Shown one piece after another: positions 33,763-44,533 of a DNA stretch of 64,000 nucleotides; the stretch's first letter is position 1; each line of letters opens with the position of its first letter. The DNA lies in the NCBI GenBank assembly GCA_947095585.1, contig OX352765.1:64047425-64111424 (forward strand). Reading direction: 5' to 3'. Source of the stretch: Nephrocerus scutellatus (Eukaryota > Arthropoda > Insecta > Diptera > Pipunculidae). The notes beneath the pieces were generated by a model that was given only the letters and a program-made list of their open reading frames with translations, searched no databases and had not been told where the DNA came from. The position numbers were made by a program, and so were the translations under genes.

Positions 33763-34197
33763 TGTGGCAGCACCGGCGTGCCCCCTGACGGTCGGATCGT
33801 CAAGCCAACCGAAATGATACGCCTTCTCACCACTAGTAAGCATGACAGTCGTCGCATCACCGAAAACAAACGGAAACAAAAACGAACGAGCGCGCACTTC
33901 ATCCCACTTGACCAACATCGTCGACAGTAAAAACATCAGGAAAATTGCGTTACCTATTTTGTTCGGCATTTTTGTTCCTGTTTTTGATTAATTTATTTGA
34001 TAGTTTGTACTCTTAGTTACTCTTAGATTTAAATTGGGAAAATGTTTCCCAAAAATTATTTAGACAATAATGAAATAAATCGACAACCTAAATCGGATCC
34101 TTTGGATTGTCTCATTTTCCTTTTTTTTACTCTTGGACTTGCTCGAGACCCTTCGGGCATTATTAAATTGTGGCGCCAAAAACACAAAACCTCCACA
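33763..34197 (+). repeat. 3' LTR of CsRn1-like element
   Basis: 435 bp, TGTGGCAGCACC to CCTCCACA, uninterrupted. Preceded by a G-rich tract (GCGGTAATCGGGGTAG) that may act as the polypurine primer. Confidence 0.88.
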
Positions 34198-34316
34198 CGT
34201 ACACCGCAGGGGGAGAAAATAGGCCCCCCCTCCCATATGATTTTTTTTCACGAAATTAATCAAGGAATCATCCCTTTAAGTATTTGCCACATTAACGGAT
34301 ACACCATGCATAAATA

Positions 34317-34763
34317 AGCCATTTAAATCACAGGTAAAGACAAAAATCTTGTTTTCATCTTCTATAAACTTGTCAGCTTTTGGCAGATTAGCGCGCTTGA
34401 CTTGTGGATCGCAAGCTCGATATTGGGTAATAAAAGCTCAGTATTGTGGAACGCAAACAAAAAAGGTGTGACCAACCTACTTAAAGTAGTAAGTTGTATA
34501 TCACTATTAGTAGAAAAAAGATTCGGCGGCAGCTATGCGCTGCAGATTGGTCTGTCAAATAAGTTTCTCTTGTTAAACGAGAAAACTGAAACAAAATGCA
34601 GCAGGGTGAACCCCAAATCGAAAATCCCTTTTTGCGTATACCCATTTTGACACGATCACCTGTCAAATCGATAAATATGCCTGCAAAGAGCGAATCGCTA
34701 ATTCAGAAGGTCAGTGTCATAATACCAGCTACATCAAATGAGTGTATACTCAAACAGCAGATT
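34317..34763. other. Unrecognised sequence between repeats
   Basis: Less AT-rich than the surroundings and lacking terminal repeats or a coding frame that I can identify. Confidence 0.35.
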
Positions 34764-36912
34764 AAATAAAAATACAATTCAGTTAATAAGTAAGTTGAAT
34801 TAAGCATAAAACATTTATGTCTCGTTTCATTTGCTGGGTTCATTTGTGGGTGAGCTAAGATTTCTCTTTCGTGGTTTCAGTTTAACGTTTCATTTGCGAA
34901 CTGTGCCCGGAGTACGGTTTGATTTTATGTGCCTTTGTTTTGTAACTGATAATGTTACTTTGCTACCCGTCGGCAATCGGGTACATCGGGCACTCACCTC
35001 GTTCACCTCGAAAACTCTGTCACTTTGAAAGCTAACCTATGGGTATGGTTTCGGATACGGTTTGTGCATTTGGAAAGAGACATTAGTAAACAAAATACAT
35101 ACATATTACTTAAAGATGAAATGGAATGTTCATAATCGATTCGTCTTTTATACTATTACGCACATTCATGGTAACTTTTTGAAATGTCGGAGTAATGTAT
35201 ATTGATGCTTGAGAAATGAAATTTTCTGTTTTCGTTCATTATTAGAAATAATGACATTATTAATAACCGTGTAAGTGCCGAGTTAAAAATATGGCGACGC
35301 AAACTCGTAGTGCTGCCATGAACAGGCAGAATAGATTTTGCAATCAAAATCCACCAAATCAAGCAGCGCAGCCGACCGCGCAGCACACACCGCACAGAGT
35401 CGTTGAAGTGCGACGGTATTTAAAAAAATGTATAAGGGCCTTGCGGCCGAACCTGGACCCCGATCACTACCAAAAGTATAAAAAAACAACCCATAAAAAT
35501 TAAAATTTTTCATCTAAATTCTCTAATCGCAGAAATTGATATGGGAGCCCCTCGATCCTGGGCCATTTTTTTTATTGTAGGAGAAAATCATCGAAACAAA
35601 CATTTGACATCAGATGTTAAAATTGAAAAAGCTCAGATCATTTTATTTTGAGCACTTAGAGCACGCTCATACTCTGAGCAAATAAGAAACACGAACATTT
35701 ATCTTGAGAACTCTTTGACTGCTCTGAACTAATTTATGAAAACGCCAAATGACAGAATATTGTGAAAACTTGTTGTTCTATCTGTAAGTTGATATCGACA
35801 ACAAAAAAACGACATCAATAAAAATACAATTCAGTATATAATAAAAATGTAAGTTGAAGTAAGCATAAAACATGTATGTCTCGTTTCATTTGCTGGGTTC
35901 ATTTGTGCGTGCGCTAAGATTTCTCTCTCTCTCTCCACCACCAACAAAACCATGCAGCGCAGCCGACTGCGCAGCACACACCGCACAAAGTCCATAAAGG
36001 GCGACGAATATCTGATGCCAGTACAGATATTTAAAAAATGTATAAGGGCCTTGCGGCCGAACCCGGGACCCGATCACTACCAAATTCGAAAAAGTATTGT
36101 TTATTGGGTATACACATGTGTGTAAAATTTGAAGAAAATCGGGTAAATTTTTTAAAATTTTTGTTTGGGAGCCCCCCGACCCCGCAGCCCGAGGGGCCTC
36201 AAAATTTAATAGAAAGTGTTGTCTCCGGAAATACACATGTGTGCAAAATTTCAATAAAATCGGGCCATGGGAAGTGGGTTAAAAATTGATCGCAAGAATC
36301 CACGACAGACGACCGACCGACGACCGACCGACGACCGACCGACGACCGACCGACGACCGACGACCGACCGACGACCCACGGGCAAGTGAAGTTAATATAG
36401 AGAATTTAAAAAGTATTGTTTATTGGGTATACACATGAGTGTAAAATTTGAAAAAAATCGGGTAATTTTTATTTTAAATTTGTATGGGAGCCCCACGACC
36501 CGGGGACCGATCACTTCCAAATTTTAAAAGAAAGTATTGTCGCCGGAAATACACATGTGTACAAAATTTCAGGAAAATCGGGCTTTAGGAAGTGCGTTAA
36601 AAATTGAAAATTAAAAAAAAAGTTGTATGGGAGCCCCTCGACCCCGGGGCCCGATCGCTTCAAAAATTTTACAAAAAGTTTTGTCCATCGGAGATACACA
36701 TGCGTATAAAATTTGAAGAAAATCGGACCCCAAGGTCCGAGGGGCCTAAAATTTTAATAGAAAGTATTGTCACCGGAATTATACATGTGTGCAATATTTC
36801 AATAAAATCGGGCTATGGCAAGTGGGTTAAAAATTTATCGCAAGATTCCATGACACACAAAGCCACAAATCCACAAACACACGGGCACGCGAAGTTAATA
36901 TAGAGAATTTTA
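34764..36912 (-). mobile_element. Older element X copy, interrupted
   Basis: X-type internal sequence is at 34764-34870 (CATAAAACATTTATGTCTCG), 35330-35482 (CGCAGCCGACCGCGCAGCAC) and 36412-36912, with an end of GAAGTTAATATAGAGAATTT. The last two pieces join across the inner X copy (35483-36411). 34871-35329 is unrecognised and may be another insertion. It diverges strongly from the young copies. Confidence 0.65.
35483..36411 (-). mobile_element. Element X nested in an older X
   Basis: Full-length copy with both termini and about six 11-bp GACC units (36307-36376). Empty-site logic: the flanking older X reads ...CACTACCAAAAGTAT / AAGTATTGTTTATTGGG, the order seen uninterrupted in other copies (for example 33343-33377). 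Confidence 0.88.
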
Positions 36913-36954
36913 AAAATACAACATTACTGCCGTTAGTTTATACAGTCCGTTAAA

Positions 36955-38195
36955 AATTCGGATGGCAGTTGGGCCAGAAACAATTCTCAAAAAGCATCAA
37001 GGTTTGCAGAACATCTAGAAGGAATATTCCAACCGAACTCAATGGACAATATTGAAATACTACCCGATGTTATCGAGCAAGAAAGTATAGCAATATCATT
37101 AGTCACAATGGCTGAAGTTAAAAGAGAATTAAAAACTAAGATTCCTCCAAAAAAGGCTCCTGGCTTTGACCTAATCACTCGACAAGTACTCAGAGAACTA
37201 CCGAGAAAGGCAATAATGAAAAAACCTAATTTAATCAATGCATCATTCAAACCGAAATACGACCACAATTATGGAAGGTGGCTGAAGTCATTATGATTCA
37301 TAAACCAGGCAAACCACCCCATGAAACAACATCGTATCGGCCAATATCATTTCTACGGATTTTGTCGAAACTGTTTGAGAAACTATTGCTAAATAGATTA
37401 AGACCTATCATCGCAGAGAGAAAGATTATCCCAGACCATCCATTTGGATTCAGAAACCAACACTCCACGATTGACCAGGTTCATCGAATCACAAAGGTCA
37501 TTGAACAATCGCTTGAAGAGAAAAAAGTAGGTTCAACAATATTTTTGGATATAGCCCAGGCTTTTGACAAAGTCCGGCATGAGGGGTTGAATTACAAGCT
37601 CAAACTTCTGCTTCCAGTCCAGTACTCAGAACTGCTGCAATCCTAATTATCAGAAAGATTCTTCAGAATCAAGCAAGAGGAAGCCTGTTCCGACCTAAAG
37701 AAAATTGAAGCAGGTGTTCCACAAGGTAGTGTACTTGGACCAAAAAACGTCATTAAAAAACATGCTCAAAATCACCAACAACGACTACTACGAACCCATC
37801 AACGTTGAGGCTCTCCAGCTCCTGGACAATGATTACCTGGTTAGAAGACTTAGAAGAGTGAAACCATTTGAACTGGTCTAATGCAGCCATAAATAAATAT
37901 AGATCACATAAAAAGAGTGACTGAAAGATTGTAAAATAAAAAAAGTGTCTTTCATAGGATAAGTAGTTTATTATTTGTAAATTTTAGCATATTAAGTTCA
38001 AAACATATGGCTTATTAGTTTATACTAGATTGCTGTAATTATATACAACTAGGTGTTTATAAAAAAAAAAGTATTAAATTTAGTTACAAAAAAAAAATCG
38101 AACAGTAAGTAATAAGCTAACATTGTATTGAAACATCACCGTTCTTTTTGCCGGTCTCTGCTCCATAGCACCGGAAAACAACAACAAAACAAAAT
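36955..38195 (+). pseudogene. Jockey-type LINE, internally deleted
   Basis: An RT start is read in two frames: K-A-P-G-F-D-L-I-T-R at 37160, then V-I-M-I-H-K-P-G-K and Y-R-P-I-S-F-L-R-I-L-S-K-L-F-E-K, then I-F-L-D-I-A-Q-A-F-D-K-V-R-H (first catalytic aspartate). At about 37740, after V-P-Q-G-S-V-L-G-P, the sequence jumps to the C-terminal tail (L-L-R-T-H ... V-K-P-F-E-L-V-stop), so the F/Y-A-D-D box is deleted. The 3' UTR runs to an A-rich end near 38195 (GGAAAACAACAACAAAAC). A 5'-truncated copy of the same tail is at 47990-48112. Confidence 0.8.
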
Positions 38196-38310
38196 AAACA
38201 ACCCATAAAAATAAAAAATGTTCATGTAAATTCTCTAATAGGAGATGGGTATGTTTTAAAATTTGAAGAAAATTGGGCTAATTAAAAAAAAAATCGGTTA
38301 AAAGAAGTGT
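38196..38310 (-). mobile_element. Element X fragment
   Basis: Begins with the X terminus ACAACCCATAAAAATAAAAA and TAAATTCTCTAATAGGAGA, then loses similarity. Confidence 0.6.
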
Positions 38311-38672
38311 GTGTGTGTTTGTTTATGTCTTTTTTTTTATATAGAGACTTATTGCCAAGGGATGACTCCCTGAATGACTTACGTTACGGCAATAAGTTGG
38401 GCTAAGCCCTTTATTAAATTCAAAATAAAATAAAAATCGAGGGAATGTGATTTACAATATATCACATTCCTCACGTTTGTAGCCGGTTTCAATTTATTTT
38501 CTCAGAATTCTCCCTGATTCATTGAAAAAGCAATACGAAAAACGAACACCAATTTAGAACGACGCGAGTCCAAATACTTTTATCAATGAATCATGGTCAG
38601 GGAAAACTACAAAAAACCTTGACCAAGAAAATATTACAAATATTTAAAAAATTTAAAAAATACTGATAAACA
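38311..38672. other. Unrecognised intergenic sequence
   Basis: Carries a 17-bp inverted pair, GGAATGTGATTTACAATATATCACATTCC (hairpin near 38442-38470), but no other feature. The 20-base limit prevents spelling it further. Confidence 0.35.
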
Positions 38673-38727
38673 ATTTTTTTTTTTTTTTTTTTTTTTTATA
38701 TATATTAAGAAACAACTTATGAATACT

Positions 38728-40520
38728 TTAACCATCATCCTTCCAGAAGTTGTTAACGGCTAATTTGAACGCCTGCAGATTATAAGATTCGGGAAACACG
38801 TGTTCGACCAATTGATTCCACATCGAAGAGACTCTCGGAAAAAAGGAGGATTTAAAGTGTTGGGTTCTACATGAAAAAAGTTTTAAGGCAAATCTATGTT
38901 GATTGCACCTTAAACGAGTGTTTACGTTACTGAGAAAAGTCCCAGGAACTAGAGAACGGGTTTCTAAAGAACATTTACCGTTGTAAATTTTATAGAAAAC
39001 AGATAAAGCTCCTACATTTCCTCTGTGCTCCAAAGTATCAAGAGACGAAGTAATGGTTACATCGTTTATCAAACGGATAACTCTATTCTGAACACCATCA
39101 AGATGAACCAAATGCGATCTTGGAGCACCACCCCACACACATGAATTAAATTCTAAAATTGGTCTAACATAAGATTTATATAATCTTAACACTTCAGAGG
39201 GAGTGAAGTAGAAGTTACAACGTCTTCTGAAGCCTAAACATTGGCTAGCTCTTTTTGAAATTTCATAAATATGTTCTTTCCAGGAAAGATCACTTGATAC
39301 TTTTAAACCTAACAACTTAAGTGAATCAGATCTCGCAATAGAGGAACCATTAATAACAGGAAGAACATAATGTTGAGTTGTCTTCTGAGAAAAAAGGCCA
39401 GACTGGAATTTATTTGGGTTAAATTCTACTCTGTTAGAGATGCCCCAATCAAGAATGATTTGAATATTAGACAGAATAGTCAAATTCATTAATTCACGCG
39501 AACCATTCAAGCGAGAATTGCATTCTTTTTGATTGACAAACTCAATGGAGGCCGATAGTGTTGTATCATCAGCAAATGAATGGATATCACAGGTTGTAGA
39601 AGATAACAGGTCGTTGATATATATCAAGAAGAGCGTGGGAGACAAGGATGATCCTTGAGGCACGCCAGCATTGATCCCATGTGAATCTGAAGATATACCA
39701 TTTAATACAACTTTTATTTTACGGTTCCATAAATAATTCTCAATCCATGTAATGAGAGAGGAGTGTAAATTCAGCGCACGAATCTTATTAATAAGACAAT
39801 CATGCCATACTCTATCAAAAGCTTTAGCAATATCTAAGGAAACAACGCTTGATTCACCTAGGTTTTCAATGCTTCGCTCCAAACAATGAGTCATGCACGT
39901 CATTAGTTCGCCTGAAGATCGATTTTTACGAAATCCATACTGCACATCGGATAAAAGAACATTCGAATCCAGATAGTTTATTAGTCTGAAATTAGCGATA
40001 GATTCCATTACCTTCGATAGAACCGACAACAAAGCAATAGGTCGGTAGTTCGTAGGTGCCGATTTATCACCTTTTTTCGGAACGGGTTGAATATTTGCTA
40101 TTTTCCACAATGATGGACACCTGTCTTCATTGAGAGATGAAACAATTTGCTAAGCGGTTTTGCCAAAGTAAGATGACAACTTTTCAATACTAATGGCGGA
40201 ATACCGTCGGGGACAGTCGCTTTATTGGGGTCAAGTTCTTTCAGAATCTTTGAAACAACCCGTTTCCGAAAATAGATTTTAGACATACCTGGGCCTAGAT
40301 TCGGGAGGATTGGGGGGCTTTGATTAGTTAAAGGAAGAGTAGACGCACCAGCGAAATGAGAAGCTAAGAGATTAGCTTTCTCAATATTAGTTCTATAATG
40401 AATACCATTATGAAATAAAGAAGGAATCGACGAAGTATTGTCTGCAAAGTTTCTTTTAACCAATACAGCAAACGACCAAAAGCTTCGACTGTTTGAATCA
40501 GAATCCAAAATTTTTCGCAT
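38728..40520 (-). pseudogene. Reverse transcriptase of the 38.7-41.6 kb LINE
   Basis: 40520-40098 gives the RT entry (K-A-T-V-P-D-G-I-P-P-L-V-L-K), then one frameshift at about 40100 leads into a 460-codon frame that runs to 38728 intact: Y-R-P-I-A-L-L-S-V-L-S-K, then V-S-L-D-I-A-K-A-F-D-R-V-W-H, then G-V-P-Q-G-S-S-L-S-P, then S-F-A-D-D-T-T-L (FADD at 39565-39576), thumb and C-terminus. The palm and thumb are therefore intact in one frame; the frameshift and the stop at 40524 prevent full-length translation. Confidence 0.85.
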
Positions 40521-40526
40521 GCTATC

Positions 40527-41584
40527 TCAAATCTTAAGGTCATATATTATTTTGGACCTTTTCAATATAGCGTTTGATCTGTTTCTAGCTATTCGAAACT
40601 TTACAAGGTTTTCTTCAGAAGTGCAATTAACGTAGTCCAAATGGGCTGCTTTTTTACACGCGACTGCTGACCTGCAATGTTCGTTAAACCATTTATTTTT
40701 ATGAGTATTTTTCTTTTTAAATGAAGAAGGAATGCAATTTTTCATTCCTAGCAAAATCATCAGCATTATTGCTGGAAAAACAGGTGGACCAATCAAATGA
40801 GCTATAAAATTGGTTCAGGAGCTCCCAGTTAGCATTTTTATAGTGCCAGAGTAGCCTTTTACTTGTAGGCTCTATAAGGGCTGGTGATATTGAAAATTTG
40901 GCTACTATCAAAGCATGGTCAGAAAGACCTAATGGAGCAGATACATCAATTGAATATTTATCAGGCATAGTTGTAAGAAATAAATCTAAAAAGTGAGGTG
41001 ATTGACCAGTAGTATCGGGATACCTAGTTGGCTTATCAACGAGCTGGGTGAAAAGATTAACATTTGAAAATAGTTCAGCGGTTTCACCTGATCGATCTCT
41101 ACCATTCGAATAGGTCAACCATGAATCATTGTGGACATTAAAATCACCCAAGACTACCAATTCTGATGTTGGTGATGATTGGTAAATCTTGTCTATTGTG
41201 TCTGATAAGTAATTAAACTCAATATTAGTGTCATCAGGTGACAAATTAGGACTACGATAAAGGGAACAAATAATTATCGAATGGTTTGAAATTACAATTT
41301 CAATCCATATCGAACATTGGATTACTGTTTGGAATATTAAAATTAGGTACACTAAAACTGATGTCTTCTCGTATAAATAAAATAACCCCACGATGAGGAA
41401 CCAAACAGTCGACACGAGAATACCCCGGACATTGAAAATCATTTGGGGTACCCATATAAGAGGCCTGCGTTTCACATAAACTTAGAACCGCTGGTTTATT
41501 CGCGTCAAGATGTGCTACGATCGAGTTGAAATTACTTTTAATGCCGCGAATATTTGTGAAATGAATTTCAAAATAAGAGTTCAT
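40527..41584 (-). pseudogene. Endonuclease and linker of the 38.7-41.6 kb LINE
   Basis: Three frames join: 41584 (S-Y-F-E-I-H-F-T-N-I-R-G, then L-S-L-C-E-T-Q with the active-site glutamate, then R-G-V-I-L-F-I-R-E-D), 41475-40717 (I-C-S-L-Y-R-S-P-N, then V-V-L-G-D-F-N-V-H with Asp/Asn, then L-S-D-H-A-L-I-V-A with Ser-Asp-His), and 40796-40527 (linker). Two frameshifts separate them. All four catalytic motifs of the apurinic-endonuclease fold are present. Confidence 0.8.
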
Positions 41585-41600
41585 TTTACAAATTAAAAAT

Positions 41601-41909
41601 ACCGAACCCGTTAAGATGATGGAAATAAACGTAAAATAAGATAATAATAAAATAAAAAATCAAAAAATATTAAAAATAACAATAATAAGAAGAATTTCTA
41701 CGAACCAACCACTCAACAGTGAGAACGTTACTTATTCGTTTGTAGTACAAGGCCTAACAAACGAAAAAGGCACGCTCAGCTACTGAGACAGAAAGTCAAT
41801 AAAAATTCTACTTCTAAAACTACTCAAATAAAATAAAAACTTGAATAAAAATACTTTTTAGCGTAACTGCTTTTTTGTGTCTGATTCTTTGGTAACGTTA
41901 AGATATGAT
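41601..41909. other. Probable LINE 5' untranslated sequence
   Basis: AT-rich, no frame. Its end at the GT tract is not defined by a target duplication that I can see. Confidence 0.4.
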
Positions 41910-42224
<315 letters not shown>

Positions 42225-42279
42225 GTTTGCCTCAATTAAGCCAATGTTCCAATGTGGAATTTAATTTCATATGGCTGAG

Positions 42280-43900
42280 AGAGTGTCACATATGATGATA
42301 ACACTGAAATCGTTATTGCGGGCGATTTCAATGTATAAATTCTGGGTGGCCATTCTGGCCGCACAACACCCGTAGAAAGGGATGTTGAGTTGTTCGCTGA
42401 GTGAATTCACCTTACTCAGGTTGGAAATGAGCCTACAGGAATACCTGACATTGCAAATCATTCCGCAAACAGCCTTGACTTGTTCCTTACCTCTCGTACT
42501 GATAATTACTCCGTCAATGTCTTTTCGCCTCTAGGCTCATCTGACCATTGTGTTGTATCAGCTAATTTCTCATTTATAAACCACGCAGTTAGAGAAAAAA
42601 CTCCCAAAAAACAGTATGGCAATACGAGAAAGCCAAATGGGACGGCCTTAACGATTTCTTTGGGAGAACTAACTGGTCGCTATTGTTTCGAGATAGTAAC
42701 GTGGATGCCGCCGCTGATGCAATCACAAACATCATCCTTATTGGTATGAGAGACTTTATACCTTCCAGGAATAATTCTGTCAAACCAAAGACGAATGGAC
42801 GGTATGACTCAAGCTGTAAAGAGGCTTCTAGGATACTGAGGAACACCGAACAAATTTTAAACGAGCCAGAAATGATTGCAATTCTCATCTTCGTCGAGTC
42901 AAATTCACCTACGACCAAAAATTGAGGCAAAAAATACTACAATGTCCCAAAAATAGTAAAAATCTTTGGTCATTCGTGAAAAGAATCAAAAATACAGCCT
43001 CGTCTTCAATTTAAACGCTCCTTTATAATGACACTCCAGCTGTCAACTCTAAAGACAAAGCCAATCTGTTTGCTGCACATTTTGCAGCTATCTCCACACT
43101 TCCAGATTGTGCATTGATGCCGCCTGCACCTCCGAGTATTGAACACTCTATGTGACAGATCTTCATTCGTAATCGTGCAGTTGCTAGAGTTTTTAACGAT
43201 CTCAACATTTACAAATTCGCCGGGCCAGAAGGTATTTCCGCATTAGTTCTGAAGAGGTGTTCTTCCAAGCTGGCATTACCATTTCGTAAGCTTTTTCATC
43301 TATCCTATTCTTCTGGACTCTTCCCGAGAAGTTGGAAAACAGTAATCGTCCAGCCCATACCATACCAGCCATCGTCTCCTTCTTCGTACCGACCAATAGC
43401 ACTTACATCCATTCTTTCCAAGGTCATGGAAACGCTAATCAATTTTCAGGTCATGAAATATCTTGAAACCAATGAAATCCTTAGTGACCGGCAGTGCGGA
43501 TTTCGTAGGCAACGTTCCACTGATGATTTGATGGTATATCTCACCGAACAGTGGAACCGGTCTTTGCATCAATTTGGTGAAAGCAAAGCTGTTTGGTCTG
43601 GTGCGCCTAAAACCACCTTGCATCAACTAGATAAAATACAAAACCGTGCGATAAAACTTATCGGTGACGAAAACATTGCGAAATCAATAGATTCTCTTGA
43701 ACACCGTCTCCTGCTTGTCACTCTTTTATCGCTTCTTCCACCAGCGGGGCTCAAGAGAATAGCAGAAATAGCATACCATCTCTCCTTGAATTCAACCGCA
43801 ATACTCTTCTCCATTTCCTTAACGCCGACGCTGTGCCAAGCATATTGCCGAACATAAGAAGGGTGCGAACCCAAATTATAAAAAAAAAACAAAAACAAAT
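42280..43900 (+). pseudogene. Jockey-like LINE, internally deleted
   Basis: Plus-strand relic of the same family as 1320-2545. It shows the endonuclease C-terminus (S-L-D-L-F-L-T-S-R-T, then L-G-S-S-D-H-C-V-V-S-A-N), a linker, RT start (F-A-G-P-E-G-I-S-A, then F-P-R-S-W-K-T-V-I-V-Q-P-I-P, then Y-R-P-I-A-L-T-S-I-L-S-K-V-M-E-T) and then G-E-S-K-A-V joined directly to W-S-G-A-P-K-T-T-L-H-Q-L-D-K-I-Q-N-R-A at about 43593. The join deletes the palm including the catalytic box. It ends in an A-rich tail at 43880-43901. Confidence 0.8.
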
Positions 43901-43916
43901 TAACCCACGTACCGCA

Positions 43917-44021
43917 TGCAGACGGTGCAGCCAAACAGGACACTTCACCCGCGAGTGCCGCAACCCCAGAGTATTTTTCTGCTGGGAGTGTGGAAAGATG
44001 GGCACCAAAACTATCGAATGC
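43917..44021 (+). pseudogene. Gag nucleocapsid relic of second Ty3/Gypsy element
   Basis: First knuckle C-R-R-C-x4-H-x4-C (43917-43958) is canonical CX2CX4HX4C. The second (43980-44021) is C-W-E-C-x4-T-x4-C: the histidine is replaced by threonine, so it could not bind zinc normally. Confidence 0.8.
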
Positions 44022-44139
44022 TGCCGCCAAACCTCGGGAAACGCCAACGGGTTCCACCGACACAAAAAGATGGTGCGACCCCAACAGAACACACTCCACG
44101 AAGTGTAGAAACCATAAATAAAGAAACTGATCGAATAGC

Positions 44140-44395
44140 AGCCACAATAAACATGGGAGGGAGTCGGTATTAGCAACAATTGACACAGGCACAACCAGGA
44201 GTTTTATCAGCGAAGTTTACGCGTACAAGGTACGGCACACACAGACAGGGAACCAGGAGACAAGTAAAGCAAGCAATCGAGACGACAATCTACTTCGGAA
44301 ATAGCAACTGGACTTCTCACCTACTCCTACTCCCCGACGCCATTGACAATGCCATCCTAGGCCTGGACATTCGAGCGAAGGGAGGGAGGCCATAA
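44140..44395 (+). pseudogene. Protease relic of second Ty3/Gypsy element
   Basis: Contains A-T-I-D-T-G-T-T-R-S-F-I near 44178, the retropepsin D-T-G; a stop precedes it at 44172, and the continuation is in another frame. Confidence 0.5.
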
Positions 44396-44533
44396 GCTGA
44401 CTCTCAGCCAACGAAATGCATCCCCAAAACCAGAAGACACCCAAGTCTGCGTAGTACAAAGCGAAACTCCCGCTGACGTCGTCGTCGGATAAAGCAGGTC
44501 GGAAGCAGGATAAAATAATTTCTAGAACTCGAA

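Larger units (their letters stand above)
27037..34197 (+). mobile_element. CsRn1-like Ty3/Gypsy retrotransposon, with two nested X copies
   Basis: Bounded by LTRs starting TGTGGCAGCACCGG and ending CCTCCACA, with a 4-bp target duplication CGTA at 27033-27036 and 34198-34201. The foldback sequence around it (ACGCTACGTACACCGCAGG) is otherwise continuous. The primer site begins TGGTGACCC at 28375, matching the 3' end of tRNA-Trp, the primer known for the CsRn1 clade. Gag with a CWYH-type zinc knuckle, then protease, RT, RNase H and integrase follow in order. Two X elements (27397, 32748) are nested in it. It is not autonomous: there are stops, deletions and frameshifts in pol. Confidence 0.9.
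22360..34316. mobile_element. Foldback element, third copy, carrying nested insertions
   Basis: Foldback arm sequence runs 22360-22610, 23476-23602, 24916-25296, 25852-25906, 26902-27036 and 34198-34316. Every gap is another transposon: X (22613), rosa-like mariner (23603), TIR element (24344), X (25297), X (25907) and an LTR element (27037). The order of the pieces is that of the uninterrupted copy at 12276-14231, and the last piece ends GGATACACC near 34308, close to the normal terminus. Apart from its interruptions it is about 1 kb, so the left arm is partly lost. Confidence 0.75.
38673..41600 (-). mobile_element. LINE of jockey/CR1 group, nearly complete coding region
   Basis: The minus strand holds an endonuclease and an RT in normal order and a 3' poly(A) (the T run at 38673-38697). 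The 5' end lies near 41590, at or just after the endonuclease start, so the element has no separate ORF1. A 5' untranslated stretch may extend to about 41900. Only a stop near 40524 and several frameshifts disable it. Confidence 0.8.

Noticed and set aside
22842..36254. A frame of about 77 residues repeated in every full-length element X (for example 22842-23075, 26315-26548, 33153-33386, 35886-36254)
   Set aside because: It recurs only because the copies are nearly identical in DNA. It reads through the minisatellite-poor part and the GAGAGA run, has no recognisable domain, and changes length by indels between copies.
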